From Dugong dugon (lineage: Eukaryota > Chordata > Mammalia > Sirenia > Dugongidae), in assembly GCA_030035585.1 (NCBI GenBank), contig CM057465.1, positions 29,964,001-30,028,000 on the forward strand: a stretch of 64,000 bases of DNA, in the 5' to 3' direction. Both the position numbers and the translations under genes were made by a program. Within the stretch, counting starts at the first letter, position 1. Every line of letters starts with the position of its first letter. Of the stretch, positions 22,192 through 34,230 are shown piece after piece. The notes under the pieces were generated by a model. The model was not told where the DNA came from, did no database searches, and worked only from the letters and a program-made list of their open reading frames with translations.

Positions 22192-25094
22192 CTATCCATG
22201 AGCATATGTTTTTCCACTTATGCAGGTCTCTTTTGGTTTTGCAGTAGTGTCTTGTAGTTTTCATCTATAGAACTGGTTAGATTTATTCCTAAGTATTTTA
22301 TTTTCTTGGGGGCTATTGTAAATGGTATTGATTTGGTGATTTCCTATTTGAGGTTCTCTTTGTTGGTGTAAAGGAATCCAACTGATTTTTGTATGTTTAT
22401 CTTGTATCCTGATGCTTTGCTAAAAGCTTCTATTAGTTCCTGTAGTTTTCTTTTGGATTCTTTGAGGTTTTCTGTATATAAGATCATATCATCTGCCAAT
22501 AGAGATACTTTAACTTCTTCCTTACCAGTTTGGATGCCCTTGATTTCTTTTTATAGCCTAGTTGCTCTGGCTAGGACCTCCAGCACAATGTTGAATAAGA
22601 GTGGTGATAGAGGGAATTTTTGTCTGGTTCCCGTTCTCAAGGGGAATGCTTTCAAAGTCTCACTTAGGATCTCATTTAGGATGATGTTGGCTGTTGGCTT
22701 TGTATAAATGCCCTTAATTATATTGAGGAATTTCCCTTCTATTCCTATTTTGTTGAGAGTTTTTATCATGAATGGATGTTGGACTTTGTTGAATGCCTTT
22801 TCTGCATTGATTGATAAGATCATGTGGTTCTTGTCTTTTATTTATGTGATGGATTATATTGATTGTTTTTCTAATGTAGAACCATGCATGCATACCTGGT
22901 ATAAATCTCACTTGATCATGGTGAATTATTTTCCTGTTATGTTGCTGAATGCTAGAATTCTGTTGAGGATTTTTGTGTCAATGTTCATGAGGGATATTGG
23001 TCCATAATTTTATTTTTTTGTGGTATCTTTACCTGGTTTTGGTATCAGGGTTATGCTGCTTCATAGAATGAGTTTGGGAATATTCCATCCTTTTCTATGC
23101 TCTGAAATACCTTTTTTAGTAGTGGTGTTAACTCTTCTCTGAAAGATTGACAGAGTTCTCCAGTGAAGCCATCTGGCCAGAGCTTTTTGTTGTTGTTGTT
23201 GGGAGTTTTTTAATTACCTGTTAAATCTCTTGTTTTGTTATAGGTTTATTTAGTTGTTCTACCTCTGATTGTCTTAGTTTAGGTAGGTAATGAGTTTCTA
23301 GAAATTTGTCCATTTCCTCCAGGTTTTCAAATTTGTTAGAGTACAATTTTTCATAGTATTCTGTTATGATTCTTTTAATTTCAGTTGGGTCTGTTGTGAT
23401 GTCACTCATCTCAATTTTTATACAAGTTATCTGCTTCCTCTCCTGTTTTTCCTTTGTCAGTTTGGCCAATGGTTTATCAATTTTGCTGATCGTTTCAAAG
23501 AACCAGCTGTTGGACTTCTTAAGTCTTTCAATTGTTTTTCTATTCTCTATTTCATTTAATTCTGCTCTAATTCTGATTATTTCCTTTCTTCTGGTTCCCG
23601 AGGGCTTCTTTTGCTGCTCTCTTTCTACTTGTTCCAGTTGTAGGGTTAATGTTTTGATTTGGGCACTTTCTTCTTTTTGGATGTGTGCATTTATTGCTAT
23701 AAACTGACCTCTGAGCACTGCTTTTGCTGTGTCCCAAAGGTTCTGGTAGGATATGTTTTCATTTTCATTTGATTCTATGAATTTCTTTATTTCATCCTTA
23801 ATTTCTTCTATAACCCAGTAGTTTTTGACCAAGGTGTGGTTCAGTTTCCATGTGTTTGAATATTTTTCCTTGCTTTTTCTGTTGTTGATTTCTACTTTTA
23901 TGGCTTTATGGTCAGAAAAGATGCTTGGTAGTATTTCGATGCTTTGGATTTTGTTAAGGCTTGTTTCATGGACTAATATGAAGTTTATTCTGTATAATGT
24001 TCCATGTGCATTCAAACAGGAAATCTACTTTGCTGCTGTTGTGTGGAGTGTTCAGTACATGTCTATTAGATTGAGTTGGTCTATTGTAGCATTTAGCTCT
24101 TCCATGTCTTTAGTGAGCTTCTTTCTGGATGTTTTGTCCTTCACCGATAGTGGTGTGTTGAAGTCTCCTACTACTATTGTGGAGCTGTCTATCTCTCTTT
24201 TCAGAGCCATTAGAGTTTGTTTTATGTATTTTGGAGCCTTGTCATTGGGTCCGTAAATATTTACTATAGTTATGTCCTCCTGGTGTATTGACCCTTTATT
24301 CATTATATAGTGTCCTTCCTTATCCTTTTTGGTGGATTTTACTTTAAAGTCTATTTTGTCAGAGATTAATTTTGCCACTCCTGCTCTTTTTTTGAGTGTT
24401 GTTTGCTTGATATATCTTTTTCCATCCCTTGAGTTTTAGTTTGTGTCTTTAAGTCTAAGGTGTGTCTCTTGTAGGCAGCATATACACAGATTATGTTTTT
24501 TTTTAATCCAATCTGCCACTCTCTATCTCTTTATTGGTGCATTTAGTCCATTTACATTCTACGTATTTATTGATAGGTATGAGTTCAGTGTTGTCATTTT
24601 GATGTATTTTTGTGTGTTTTTCAGTGTCTTTGTTCCACTGAATTTTCTGTGCTGAGTCATTTTTTTTTAAGTATTTTCTTTTCATCTATTTCATTGTTGT
24701 TGATTTTGTGTTTGCTGAATCTTTATATTTTTCTTGTTTTTTATTTTGACTTGTAGGATTGTTAGTTTCCTTTGTGGTTACCTTAATATTTACCTGTATT
24801 TTTCTAAGTTTATACCTGTCTTTTATTTCTTTGTATTGCCTTGACTTCCTCTCCATATGCAAAATATATGTCTACATTTTTTAAGTCCCTTTTTCTTTTT
24901 TAATGTTTTCATCTTTTACATATTGACATCTGTTTCCTTATTTCCTGTGTTTTAGCTTTGATTTACTTTTGCAACTTCCCTATCTGGGTTGATACCTGGC
25001 TTCTCTGTCCTGTGTTCTAGTCTTGGGTTGTTATCTGATGTTACTGATTTTTTACCTGGAGTACTCCCTTTAGTATTTCTTGTAATTTTTATTT

Positions 25095-26030
25095 GGTTTT
25101 TGCAAATTACCTAAATTTCGGTTTACCTGGATATGCCCTAATTTCACCATTATATTTGAGAGACAGTATTGCTGGATATATAATTCTTGGCTGGCAGTTT
25201 TCTTCCTTCAAGGCTTTATAGATGTCATCACATTACCTTCTTGCCTGCATGGTTTCTGCTGAATAGTCAGAGCTTATTCTTACTGACTCTCCTTTGTAGA
25301 TGATTTTTCATTTCTCCCTAGCTGCTCTTAAAATTCTCTCTTTATCTTTAGTTTTAGCAAGTTTGATTATAATATGTCTTGGTGACTTTCTTTTGGGATC
25401 TACCTTATGTGAGGTTCAATGAGCATCTTGGATAGATATCTTGTCATCTTCCACGATATCAGGGAAGCTTTCTGCCAACAAATCTTCAACAATTCTCTCT
25501 GTATTTTCTGTTATCCCCCCTGTTCAGGTACTCCAATCACTCATAGGTTATTCCTCTTGATAGAGTCCCATATAATTCTTAGGGTTTCTTAATTTTTATA
25601 AATCCTTTTATCTGATTTTTCCTTAAATAAGTTGGTGTCAAGTGCTTCCATCTCACTAATTCTTTCTTCCATTACCTCAATTCTGTTCCTATAACTTTCT
25701 ATTGAGTTGCCTAATTCTGAAATTTTATTGTTAATCTTCTGGATTTCTGATTGCTTTCTCTCTATGGATTCTTGCAGCCTGTTAAATTTGTCATTATGCT
25801 CTTCTCTAATCTTTTTAATTTCTTCTATTGCTTACTTTCCTTCCTAATTTCTTGAATTGTTCTGTATATTAATGTTTTGTATTCTGCCTCCAGTAATTCC
25901 AAGAAATTTTCCTGCTCTGGAAAATTTCTAGATTCTTTATTTTCGGATATGCTGAAGCCAGCATGGATTGCCTCTTTATGTGATTTGATATTGACTGTTG
26001 TCTCTGAGCCCTCAATAAGTTATTATATTT
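25095..26030 (-). pseudogene. L1 copy B ORF1 remnant (RNA-binding protein)
   Basis: ORF1p is a trimeric coiled-coil RNA-binding protein of L1 particles. The minus strand here aligns by eye with the ORF1 region of copy E (56430-55540). Antisense landmarks shared by both are 'tggcttctt.atgg'-type text near 25410, 'gatatgccctaatttcacca' at about 25132 near the C-terminus, and 'aatatgtcttggtgactttc' near 25372. No long open frame survives. The limits are estimates. Confidence 0.7.
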
Positions 26031-26039
26031 ATTTATTTT

Positions 26040-27383
26040 ATGTTTGCTTACTGTGTCCTAGTTTCTCGTTTTGTTTTGACATGCCCAAATAGGCTGCTAG
26101 TATGAGCTAGTTTGATTATTGGCACATTTGAAACTCTAATGTCCTATCACCAAGTGGTTAGATCTGTTACTAGGTATGTGAGCTCAGGAGTCCACTTACT
26201 CCTCCTGTATGTATTCAGCTCAGGTGCCCATGTATATAGTCACCAAGTGTGTGGTGTAGGCTCTCACTTACAGTCCCAGACAGGAATGGGTGATTGGTGT
26301 AGCGACAGGTATCTGGCTGCATTGGGGGTCACTATCTGAGCCATGCAGGGGTCTGACGGCTGCCCCTGAGTGTCCAGGAGGAATGGATGTCCCTTTTCCC
26401 TAGAGCACATAGGTGGGTGGGTTTTGCAGCTGGATTATGAGCACCTAATGCTGTTGGCTGTAAGGACTCAGGGGCACCTCTTATTCGTGGCCCCTCTCGT
26501 AGGTGGCTAGGTGGCATGGGTTGAGCCACCAGTTCTCATGCCTCTGATGTTGGTAGGTGAAGACCCTGCTTAATGGGCATATCAGTGTCAAATGTCAAGA
26601 ACTTGTTACTTCACAGTTAAAACAGTTGAAGATAGAGTTCCAGTATATACCCTGTTGTACTGCAGTAATGAGGACCTATGCTTTTGAGATGGGTCCACAC
26701 AAGTCTCTGCAGGGGTAAAGGCATTCAAAGTCCATGGATCCCTTATGTTTGTGCCTAGGCAAAGGAGCTGTGCCTACCCTGGTTTCTGGCTTAGGGGAGC
26801 CAGCAGTTTATTTTTTTCCTGTTTGTTAATTTGTTCACTCTCCAAGGCAGGGAGAATGGCTCCGGGTGTGTAATGGATCCTACTTCTGGCCCAGGGGACT
26901 CAGCTATTTCTGAAGCCAGTCCAGGACCCAGTGCACAGCAGGGAGTGGGGAGGTAAATGGGAGAGAGTTTTTTCCGTAAGAGAGGTGTTTTTCATCCGTG
27001 CAGTAAGCTGTATGCAAGTACTTAACTTTCATGGAGGGCTGCTTGTCACTGTTTCTGGGTGGCCGTGTAGAGTCTCTTGTGCTGGGTCTCTCCCAGTGCA
27101 CAAAATGTGCCTCCCAAGCATGCTGCTTGCCTGCTTCACTGCTCATCCCTGAGTTGATGAGGCCTGAAGGGCTCAGGCTCTCACCGGGTCAGGTCTGGCA
27201 ACTCCTCACTGCTTCCAAACTGTCTCTCCCTCTCCCGCCACTCATTCCTGTTCCTCAACTCTACCTTTGATGTTCAGGGCTCCCAGACTGCCATATATAA
27301 TCAAATCACTTGTTTTTTTAGGTCTTTGGTGTAAGAGGGTCCACCGGAAGCATCTGACTACTCTGCCATCTTGGCCCTGCCCC
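26040..27383 (-). promoter_or_regulatory. L1 copy B 5' UTR / internal promoter region
   Basis: This is the GC-richer block at the 5' end of copy B, which in L1 elements holds the internal RNA polymerase II promoter. A caagatggc motif, matching the known YY1-type site near L1 starts, is on the minus strand at 27365-27373, about 10 bp from the 5' end. No tandem monomers were seen here, unlike copy E. Confidence 0.75.
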
Positions 27384-27394
27384 CTTAAGAGTCT

Positions 27395-27885
27395 ATTTTA
27401 AAAAATAATTTTAAAATTTTAATAATTATCTCCCGATCTCCAAGTCTTCAGATATATTTAAAAATATAACACATTAATAAAAACTAATAATAGACTCTGG
27501 AAAAGGGAGAACCAGAGAGCAATAAAAAATTTGTTGAAATTTAAGAAATGATTGCCAAATTAAATTAAATATTTAATATAAAACCTCGAAGAAAAACAAG
27601 GAATTCTACAAGATAAAACATAGAAGCAAAAAAAGGCAAGGAATGGGAAATACTAGAAAAATGTCAAGAAACCTAGACTATCTAAGAGTGAAAAGACTCA
27701 TCAAATATGAGTTCCAGAAAGCGAAAATAGAGAATACATATGTCTGTGTAGGGGTATTGAAAGTAGTATTAGAACATCATTATTTTACAGGTGAAAAACA
27801 TATTGTTTGTAAGTTAAAAAGAAACCTTACAAAGCATTGAAAAGAAAAAATGACAAAGAATCCACACTTTGTTTTTGTTCATGTG
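27395..27885. other. Unassigned AT-rich sequence
   Basis: No repeat or gene recognised. The 65-codon frame at 27643-27840 looks fortuitous. Confidence 0.45.
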
Positions 27886-27899
27886 ATGTCCAAACAGAA

Positions 27900-28074
27900 G
27901 CTCTGGTGGTGTAGTGGTTAAGACCTATGGTTGCTAACCAAAAGGTCAGCAGTTCAAATCCACCAGGCTCTCTTTGGAAACTCTATGGAGCAGTTCTACT
28001 CTGTCCTATATGGTCGCTATGAGTCGGAGTCAACTCGAGGGCAAAAGGTTTGGTTTTTTTTTTTTTTTTTTTTA
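27900..28074 (+). repeat. Afrotheria SINE (type 1) with 14-bp target duplication
   Basis: Target copies atgtccaaacagaa (27886-27899) and atgtccaaatagaa (28075-28088) differ at one base. The SINE runs from 'gctctggtggtgtagtggtt' to 'ggtttggttttttttttttt' with a long T tail. Confidence 0.93.
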
Positions 28075-28296
28075 ATGTCCAAATAGAAAGGATAAAGAAA
28101 AATACCTGAAAATGTTCAGAAATATGCTCTATTGAAAATCTGTGAGAAGTATACTCATTCAGGCTCCTCAGTAAGAGCAATGGATATTTAAAGACCTTAG
28201 TGCAATAGTATTCTAAGGGAAAATGGTTTGAATCTAGAATTCTGTAATATGCAATTTATCATTCAAGTACATGAAGAATATTTTTTATGCGTTTTG

Positions 28297-28440
28297 TAGG
28301 CATTAGGCACAGTGGTTAAGAGCTCAGCTGCCAATAAAAGTCGGCAGTTAGAAGCCACCAGCTGCTCTTTGGAAACTGTATGGGACCGCTCAGTTCTACC
28401 TTAAAGGGTTACTATGAGTTGGAATCAACTCAAAACTAGC
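28297..28440 (+). repeat. Afrotheria SINE (type 1), diverged
   Basis: Head 'ggcacagtggttaagagctc', body 'tcggcagttagaagccacca' and tail 'ctatgagttggaatcaactc'. Several substitutions and a damaged centre. Confidence 0.88.
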
Positions 28441-28848
28441 ACACTCAAATTTGGATAGTTAGAAGATGGTTTCATTTACAAAGGAAGAGCATAGTCAGTG
28501 GGACATGGAAGGAAAGAGAGTTGTGTAGAGAAAGTATTCAAGGAACAGTGATCTTTGGTCAAAGTACACGGTCAGCCCAAGGTGAGAAGCTCCTGCAGGG
28601 AGGAAACCAGAGAAGAATAACCTGATCTTTCCTCTTTCCCTCTCATTTCCTGACAGAGCTTCTCATAGACCAAACCAAAAAGAAAGTCAAAGGGCATGGG
28701 AGCCTTTGGATGCAGTTCACACAGGTTAATACCTGGGTGCAGAAAGCAGGTTTGAGAAGAGTGGAGAGAGTCTAGAAGGATTGATAAATGCACATTGCGT
28801 TTCAGAAAGATTGCTTCATATAACTGTGATATGTACTTGGACAAAACA
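28441..28848. other. Unassigned sequence
   Basis: No feature recognised. The 101-codon minus frame at 28877-28572 has no family resemblance. Confidence 0.4.
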
Positions 28849-28860
28849 TCAAATAAATAC

Positions 28861-28898
28861 AAAAAAATCAAACCCATTGCCGTTGAGTTGATTCCGAC
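28861..28898 (-). repeat. Extremely 5'-truncated Afrotheria SINE (38 bp) with target duplication
   Basis: Only the 3' tail is present on minus ('gagtcggaatcaactcaacg', then 'gcaatgggtttgat' and an A/T end). It is bracketed by a perfect 12-bp repeat tcaaataaatac at 28849-28860 and 28899-28910. Confidence 0.85.
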
Positions 28899-28910
28899 TC
28901 AAATAAATAC

Positions 28911-29310
28911 AGGAACAGTAAAATATAGGATCCAAGAGAGAGTGGAATTCACCTTAGGATGGAAGATGCAGATTGATTTAATCTGTTAATTCATTGTTCA
29001 ACAAATAATGTAATTAAGAAAGCTGCTAATATTAATAATTTTCTGAGGAAAATAAGAATAGAAAAAAAGAGAAAGGCAATGTCTTGTAAGAAAAAGGCAT
29101 TGTTTGGATATGAATCCAATCAAACCAAGATTTAGAAGGGTCTTAAACTGATTGATAATAAGCAGACAAAAGAATATTTTCACCTTTACACTTTCAACGT
29201 CCTCTTTCAAGTAAAACAGATTTAATAACATAGGATTATAAACATATGATTTCTCTATCATTTTTTACTACTTGATTCTTAGGTTAATAATATTTACAGT
29301 ATCATAATAG
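28911..29310. other. Unassigned AT-rich sequence
   Basis: No feature recognised. The 87-codon minus frame at 29261-28998 is AT-rich and not gene-like. Confidence 0.4.
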
Positions 29311-29316
29311 CACAAA

Positions 29317-32300
29317 CCCCCACATGTGTGTCAGTTTTTCGTACTGTGGGAGCTTGTATGTTGCTGTGATGCTGGAAGCTATGCCACTGGTATTCAAATA
29401 CCAACAGGATCACCCATGATGGACAGGTTTCAGCTGAGCTTCCAGACTCATAAGACAGACTAGGAAGAAGGACGTGGTGGTTTACTTCTGAAAAGAATTA
29501 GTCAGTGAAAACCTTATGAACAGCAGTGGAATATTGTCTGATATAGCACCAGAAGATGAGCCCATCAGGTTGGAAGGGCTCCAGGTAACTCAAAATACAG
29601 CTGGGGAAGAGATACCGCCTCAGAGTAGAGTCGACTTTAATGACGTAGATGAAGTCAAGCTTTTGAGATCTTCGTTTGCTGATGTAGCAAGGCTCAAAAG
29701 AGAAGAAACAGCAGCAAACATCCATTAATAATCAGAACACGGAATGTATGAAGAATGAATCTAGGAAAATTGGAAATCAACAAAAATGAAATGGACTGCA
29801 TAAACATCGATATCCTAGGCATTAGTGAATTGAAATGGACTGTTATTGACCATTTCGAATAGAACAATCATATGGTCTAAGCCAGGAATGACAAATTGAA
29901 GAGGAATGGTGTCACATTCATCGTCAAAAAGAACCTTTCAAGATCTATCTGAAGTACAACACTGTCCGTGATAGGATAACATTCATACACCTACAAGGAA
30001 GACCAGTTAATACAACTATTATTCAAATTTACACACCAACCACGAAGGCCAAAGATGAAGAAACTGAAGACTTTTACCAAATTCTGAAGTCTGAAATTGA
30101 CGGAGTATACAATCAGGATGCATTGATGATTACTGGTGATTGGAATTCAAAAGTTGGAAATGAAGAAGGATTGGTAGTTGGAAAATACTGCCTGGATGAT
30201 AGAAAAGACGCCAGAAATTGCATCATAGAATTTTGCAAGACCAAGGACTTCTTAATTGCAAATACCTTTTTTCACCAGCATAAACAGCGACTATACACAT
30301 GGACCTTGCCAGATACACAGGAATACACAGGAATCAAATGGACTGCACTGGTGGAAAGAGATGATGGAGAAGCTCAATAACATTAGTCAGAACAAGGCCG
30401 GGGCCAACTGTGGAACAGTCCATCAATTGCTCATATGTAAGTTGTAGTTGAAACTGAAGAAAATTAGAACAAGTCCAAGAGAGCCAAGTATAACCTTGAG
30501 TATATCCCACCTGAATTTAGAGACCATCTCAAGAATACATTTGACATGTTGAACACTAATGACTGAAGGCCAGACAAGTTGTAGAATGACATCAAGGACA
30601 TTATAGATGAAGAAAGCAAGAGGTCATTAAAAATACAGGAAAGAAAGAAAAGACCAAAATGGATGTCAGAAGAGACTCTGAAACTTGCTCTTGAACCTCC
30701 AGTCGCTAAAGCAAACAGAAGAAACAATGAAGTGAAAGAGCTGAACAGAAGATTTTAAAGGGTGGCTCGAGAAGACAAAGTAAAGTATTATAATGACCTG
30801 TGCAAAGACCTGGAGAAAGAAAACCAAAAAGGAAGAACACCCTAGGCATTTCTCAAGCTGAAAGAACTGAAGAAAAAATTCAAGCCTAGAGTTGCAAAAG
30901 TGAAGGATTCTATGGGGAAAATATTAAACAATGAAGGAAGCATCAAAGAAAGATGGAAGGAATACACAGAATCACTATATCAAAAAGAATTGGTCGAAGT
31001 TCAACCACTTCAGCAGATAGTGTGTGATAAGGTACCGATGGTACTGAAGGAAGAAGTCCAAGCTACACTGAAGACATTGGCGAAAAACAAGGCTTCAGGA
31101 AATGATGGCATACCAATTGAGATGTTTCAACAAATGGTTGCAGTGCTGGAAGTGCTCACTTATCTTTGCCAAGAAATTTGGAAGACAGCTACCTGGTCAA
31201 CTGACTGGAAGAGATTCATATTTACGCCTATTCTGAAGAAAGGGGATCCAACTGAATGTGGAAATTATCGACAAATATCATTAATATCACAGGGAAGTAA
31301 AATCTTCTTGAAGATCATTCAAAAGCGGTTGCAGCAATATATCGACAGGGAACTGCCAGAAATTCAAGCCGGATTCAGAAGAGGACGTGGAACCAGGGAT
31401 ATCATAGCTGATGTCAAATGGATCCTGGCTGAAAGCAGAGAACACCAGAATGATATTTACTTGTGTTTTAATGACTATGCAAAGGCATTTGACTGTGTGG
31501 ACCATAACAAATTATGGATAACATTGCAAAGAATGGGAATTTGGCAACACTTAATTGTGCTCATGAGGAACATCTATAGAGATCAAGAGGCACTCATGTG
31601 AATAGAAAAAGGGAATACATCGTGGTTTGAAGTCAGAGAAGGTATGCGACAGAGTTGCATCCTTTCACGATACCTGTTCAATCTGTATGCTGAGCAAATA
31701 ATCCAGGAAGCTGGACAACATGAAGAAGAACGGGCCATCAAGATTGGAGGAAGACTCATTAATAACCTGAGTTATGCAGATGACACAACCTTGCTTGCTG
31801 AAAGTGAAGAGGACTTGAAGCACTTACTGATGAAGATCAAAGATTACAGCCCTCAGTATGGATCACACCTCAACATAAAGAAAACAAAAATCCTCACAAC
31901 TGGACCAATAAGCAACATCATGACAAACAGAGAAAAGATGAACTTGTCAAGGATTTCATTTTACTTGGGTCCACAATTAACAACCATGGAAGCAGTAGTC
32001 AAGAAATCAAAAGAAGTATTGCATTGGGTAAATCTACTGCAAAAGACCTCTTTAAAGTGTTGAAAAGCAAAGATTGCACCTTGAAGACTAAGGTGCACCT
32101 GACCCAAGCCATGGTGTTTTCAATCACCTCATATGCATGGGAAAGCTGAATGCTGAATAAGGAAGACTGAAGAAGAATTGATGCCTTTGAATTGTGGTGC
32201 TGGGGAAGAATATTGAATATATCATGTACTGCCAAAAGAATGAACAAATCTGTCTTGGAAGAAGTACAACCAGAATGCTCCTTAGAAGCAAGGATGACAA

Positions 32301-32560
32301 GACTACGTCTCACATACTTTGGATGTTTTATCAGGAGGAACCAGTCCCTACAGAAGGACATCATGCTTGGTAAAGTAGAGGGTCAGCAAAAAAGAGGAAG
32401 ACCCTCAACCAGACGGATTTTCACAGTGGCTGAAGCAATGAGCTTAAGTATAACAATGTTTGTGAGAATGGCACAGGACCGGGCAGTGTTTCCTTCTGTT
32501 ATACACTGGGTTGGTATGAGTCATAATCGAGCCGATGACATCTAACAGCAACAACAATGT
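29317..32560 (+). mobile_element. Near full-length RTE (BovB-type) LINE
   Basis: About 3.2 kb, the usual RTE length. The 5' non-coding part starts near 29317 ('cccacatgtgtgtcagtttt'), then come an endonuclease, a reverse transcriptase and a 3' tail ending 'gacatctaacagcaacaaca'. A short repeat, cacaaa, is at 29311-29316 and 32561-32566 and may be the target duplication, but six bases are weak evidence. The tail resembles the end of the Afrotheria SINEs here. Three further pieces of the same family (3345-3878, 60392-60975, 62344-63215) show it is repeated. Confidence 0.92.
29700..32545 (+). pseudogene. RTE polyprotein remnant (endonuclease and reverse transcriptase)
   Basis: RTE elements encode one protein with an apurinic-like endonuclease followed by RT. 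Endonuclease marks are LGISELKW near 29815 and ITGDWNSKVG, with GDWN at 30135-30146. RT marks are NKASGNDGIPIEMFQ, NYRQISLISQGSKIFLKIIQ, DYAKAFDCVDHNKLW and the active site YADDTT (YADD at 31773-31784). The frame starting at 30900 is open to an in-frame TGA at 31599-31601 and then resumes in the same frame to about 32010. There a shift leads to the stop at 32061-32063. The endonuclease part is more broken. It is not functional as it stands, although the RT core needs few changes relative to the family, so it is not very old. Confidence 0.9.
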
Positions 32561-32675
32561 CACAAAGGCAATTATTAACTTTGTAGCTGTCTGAGGGGGT
32601 GGTTAACATTTGGAACAAACAATAGGTTACCAAAAAAAAACTTCAAAAGAAAAGCTTGGAAATGAGATGTCCATA

Positions 32676-32842
32676 AAACAAAAAATGAAATCCATTGCCT
32701 TGGAGTCAATTCCAACTGGTAGTTAACCTATAGTACAGAGTAGAACTGTCCCATAGCATTTCCAAGGAGTGGCTGGTGGATTCGCACTGCTGACCTTTTG
32801 GTTAGTGGCTGAGCTCTTAACCCCTGCACCACCAGGCCTCCA
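32676..32842 (-). repeat. Afrotheria SINE (type 1), minus strand
   Basis: On plus: 'tccattgccttggagtcaat', 'gtagaactgtcccatagcat', 'ctgaccttttggttagtggc', 'caccaccaggcctcc'. Nearly full length. Confidence 0.92.
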
Positions 32843-33229
32843 AGATGCCCATGGGGGTTTTTAAAGAGCTATAGTGTATTCTCAGGAATCTGTAAGGCCA
32901 CACACATACCTAAGATTGTGCATATGCCCAGGCTGTGCACATGCTCAGTAAAGACATGAGAAGGTACTGTGCTTTCACCTCTGGCTAAACCTGTGGCTCT
33001 AAACAAGCAGGAAGTGGAAGCTAAGGCTGAGTTGTCAACAACCTACCTAATGGTTGAAGGCATGCCCAAACAGGTACACACACACAGTGTCTTTTAGTTA
33101 AGACTGAGAGGCTTATTGATTCCAAGCACTTAAGGAAATCTCTGGCCAATCATTAGCTGACCACTAAGATAACCTATCAGAGATATCAGTTGCCACATAT
33201 TACAAAAAAGATAGATATTACAGAATTAC
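32843..33229. other. Unassigned sequence
   Basis: No feature recognised, apart from a short CA run (acacacacacag) near 33078. Confidence 0.4.
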
Positions 33230-33470
33230 TTTAGAGGAATCAATCACCAAGCAAACAACAGCAACAACAAACTCTGGGAAGAGGGAAGAATCTGATTTCC
33301 AGTCTTGCCATATTTTCTTTAAAATATTCAGGTTTCAACAAAAAATTATAATACATGAAAATAAACAAGGATGTATGGTCCAAAGACAGTAAATAAAAGT
33401 AACCAACACATATTAAGAGGCAGAAAAAAACATACAGGTAGTAGGCAGGATACTTAAAAATAAAGCATAA
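33230..33470 (+). mobile_element. Old L1/HAL1-type fragment
   Basis: The order 'atctgatttccagtcttgcc', 'atattcaggtttcaacaaaa' and 'aattataatacatgaaaata' fits a known old L1/HAL1 5'-side region. It is diverged and the call is from recall only. Confidence 0.5.
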
Positions 33471-33652
33471 GAAAAGAAAGTGTTAAATGGATAAAACCCC
33501 TTGGGTTGACTGAAATTATGAAAATTAACTCTATCATTGCAAGAGATATTACTAAAATAAACTGAAACAAAAAAATATAAAAAATATTTTATAAAGGTAT
33601 ATCGGCAAATATACCTGAAAAGAAACCAGCAGTTGCAATAGCAGGTCTCTTG

Positions 33653-34174
33653 TGTCATAGTTTCAATTATGTCCCCCAAAAAATGTGTGTATCAATTTGG
33701 CTGGGCCATGATTCCCAGAATTATGTGGTTGGCCTACGTTTTGTGATTGTAATTTCATGTTAAAGAGGATTAGGGTGGGATTGTAATGCCACCTTTAGCC
33801 AGGTCACATGCCTGATCCAATGTAAAGGCAGTTTCCCTGGGGTGTGGCCTGCACCACTTTTTATCCCTCAAGAGATAAAAGGAAAGGGAAGCAAGCAGAG
33901 AGTTAGGGACCTCCTACCACCAAGAAAGGAGCACCAGGAGTAGGGCGTGTCCTTTGGACCTGAGGTTCCTGCACAGAGAATCTCCTAGCCTGGGGAAAGT
34001 CTGATGATGAGGAGGACCTTCCTCCATAGCCAACAGAGAGAGAAAGCCTTCCCCTGCAGCTGACGCCCTGAATTTGGACTTCTAGCCTACCAGACTGTGA
34101 GAAAATAAATTTCTCTTTGTGAAAGCCATCCACCTGTGGTATTTCTGTTAGAGCAGCACTAGATAACCAAGACA
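33653..34174 (+). mobile_element. Solo LTR, MaLR/ERV-L class, 522 bp
   Basis: It starts tgtcatagtttcaattatgt and ends ctagataaccaagaca, with a perfect 5-bp duplication tcttg at 33648-33652 and 34175-34179. The 3' part has the polyadenylation region 'gagaaaataaatttctcttt'. It is homologous to the LTRs at 12147 and 36384 but longer in the middle. Confidence 0.9.
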
Positions 34175-34230
34175 TCTTGCTTATTGACAAATTGAATAAC
34201 ATTATAGCTCATGCTTCTCTCTTTATTCTT

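Larger units (their letters stand above)
18669..24590 (-). pseudogene. L1 copy B ORF2 remnant, interrupted by ERV-L
   Basis: ORF2 carries the endonuclease and reverse transcriptase. Open pieces on minus, in order, are: 24378-24052 with endonuclease residues VVGDFNTPLS; 24015-23221 (264 codons), which holds the end of the endonuclease (SDHKAIKVEINNRKSKEK) and the start of RT; 22823-22551 with the RT fingers ([13 protein letters not shown]); then an RT active site reading LADD at 22499-22488, where copy A has FADD. After the ERV-L insertion the rest continues at 20160-18669, including LGALIHGINTIGTISNSAQA (19696-19226). The frame is broken by stops and shifts and by a 2-kb insertion, so it is non-functional. 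Confidence 0.92.
17797..27383 (-). mobile_element. Full-length L1 LINE copy B, split by an ERV-L provirus
   Basis: The perfect 11-bp target duplication cttaagagtct lies at 17786-17796 and 27384-27394 and brackets a complete L1 on the minus strand. Its 5' end at 27383 reads gggggcagggccaagatggc. Removing the 2.03-kb ERV-L plus one target copy leaves about 7.55 kb. The order on minus is 5' UTR (about 27383-26040), ORF1 (about 26030-25095), spacer (about 0.5 kb), ORF2 (about 24590-18669) and 3' UTR to 17797. The 3' end is only weakly A-rich on the L1 strand ('tgggaaaaagaaaaacat'). Its 3' UTR differs in detail from copies A, C, D and F, so it is a separate subfamily. Confidence 0.93.

Noticed and set aside
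23221-24015. The longest open frame in the window (264 codons, minus)
   Set aside because: It carries L1 ORF2 endonuclease and RT motifs and lies inside L1 copy B, so it is a retrotransposon remnant and not a host gene.
23366-24256. Hydrophobic plus-strand frames resembling membrane proteins (113 and 143 codons)
   Set aside because: They are antisense to L1 ORF2. The hydrophobic look comes from reading A-rich L1 coding sequence backwards.
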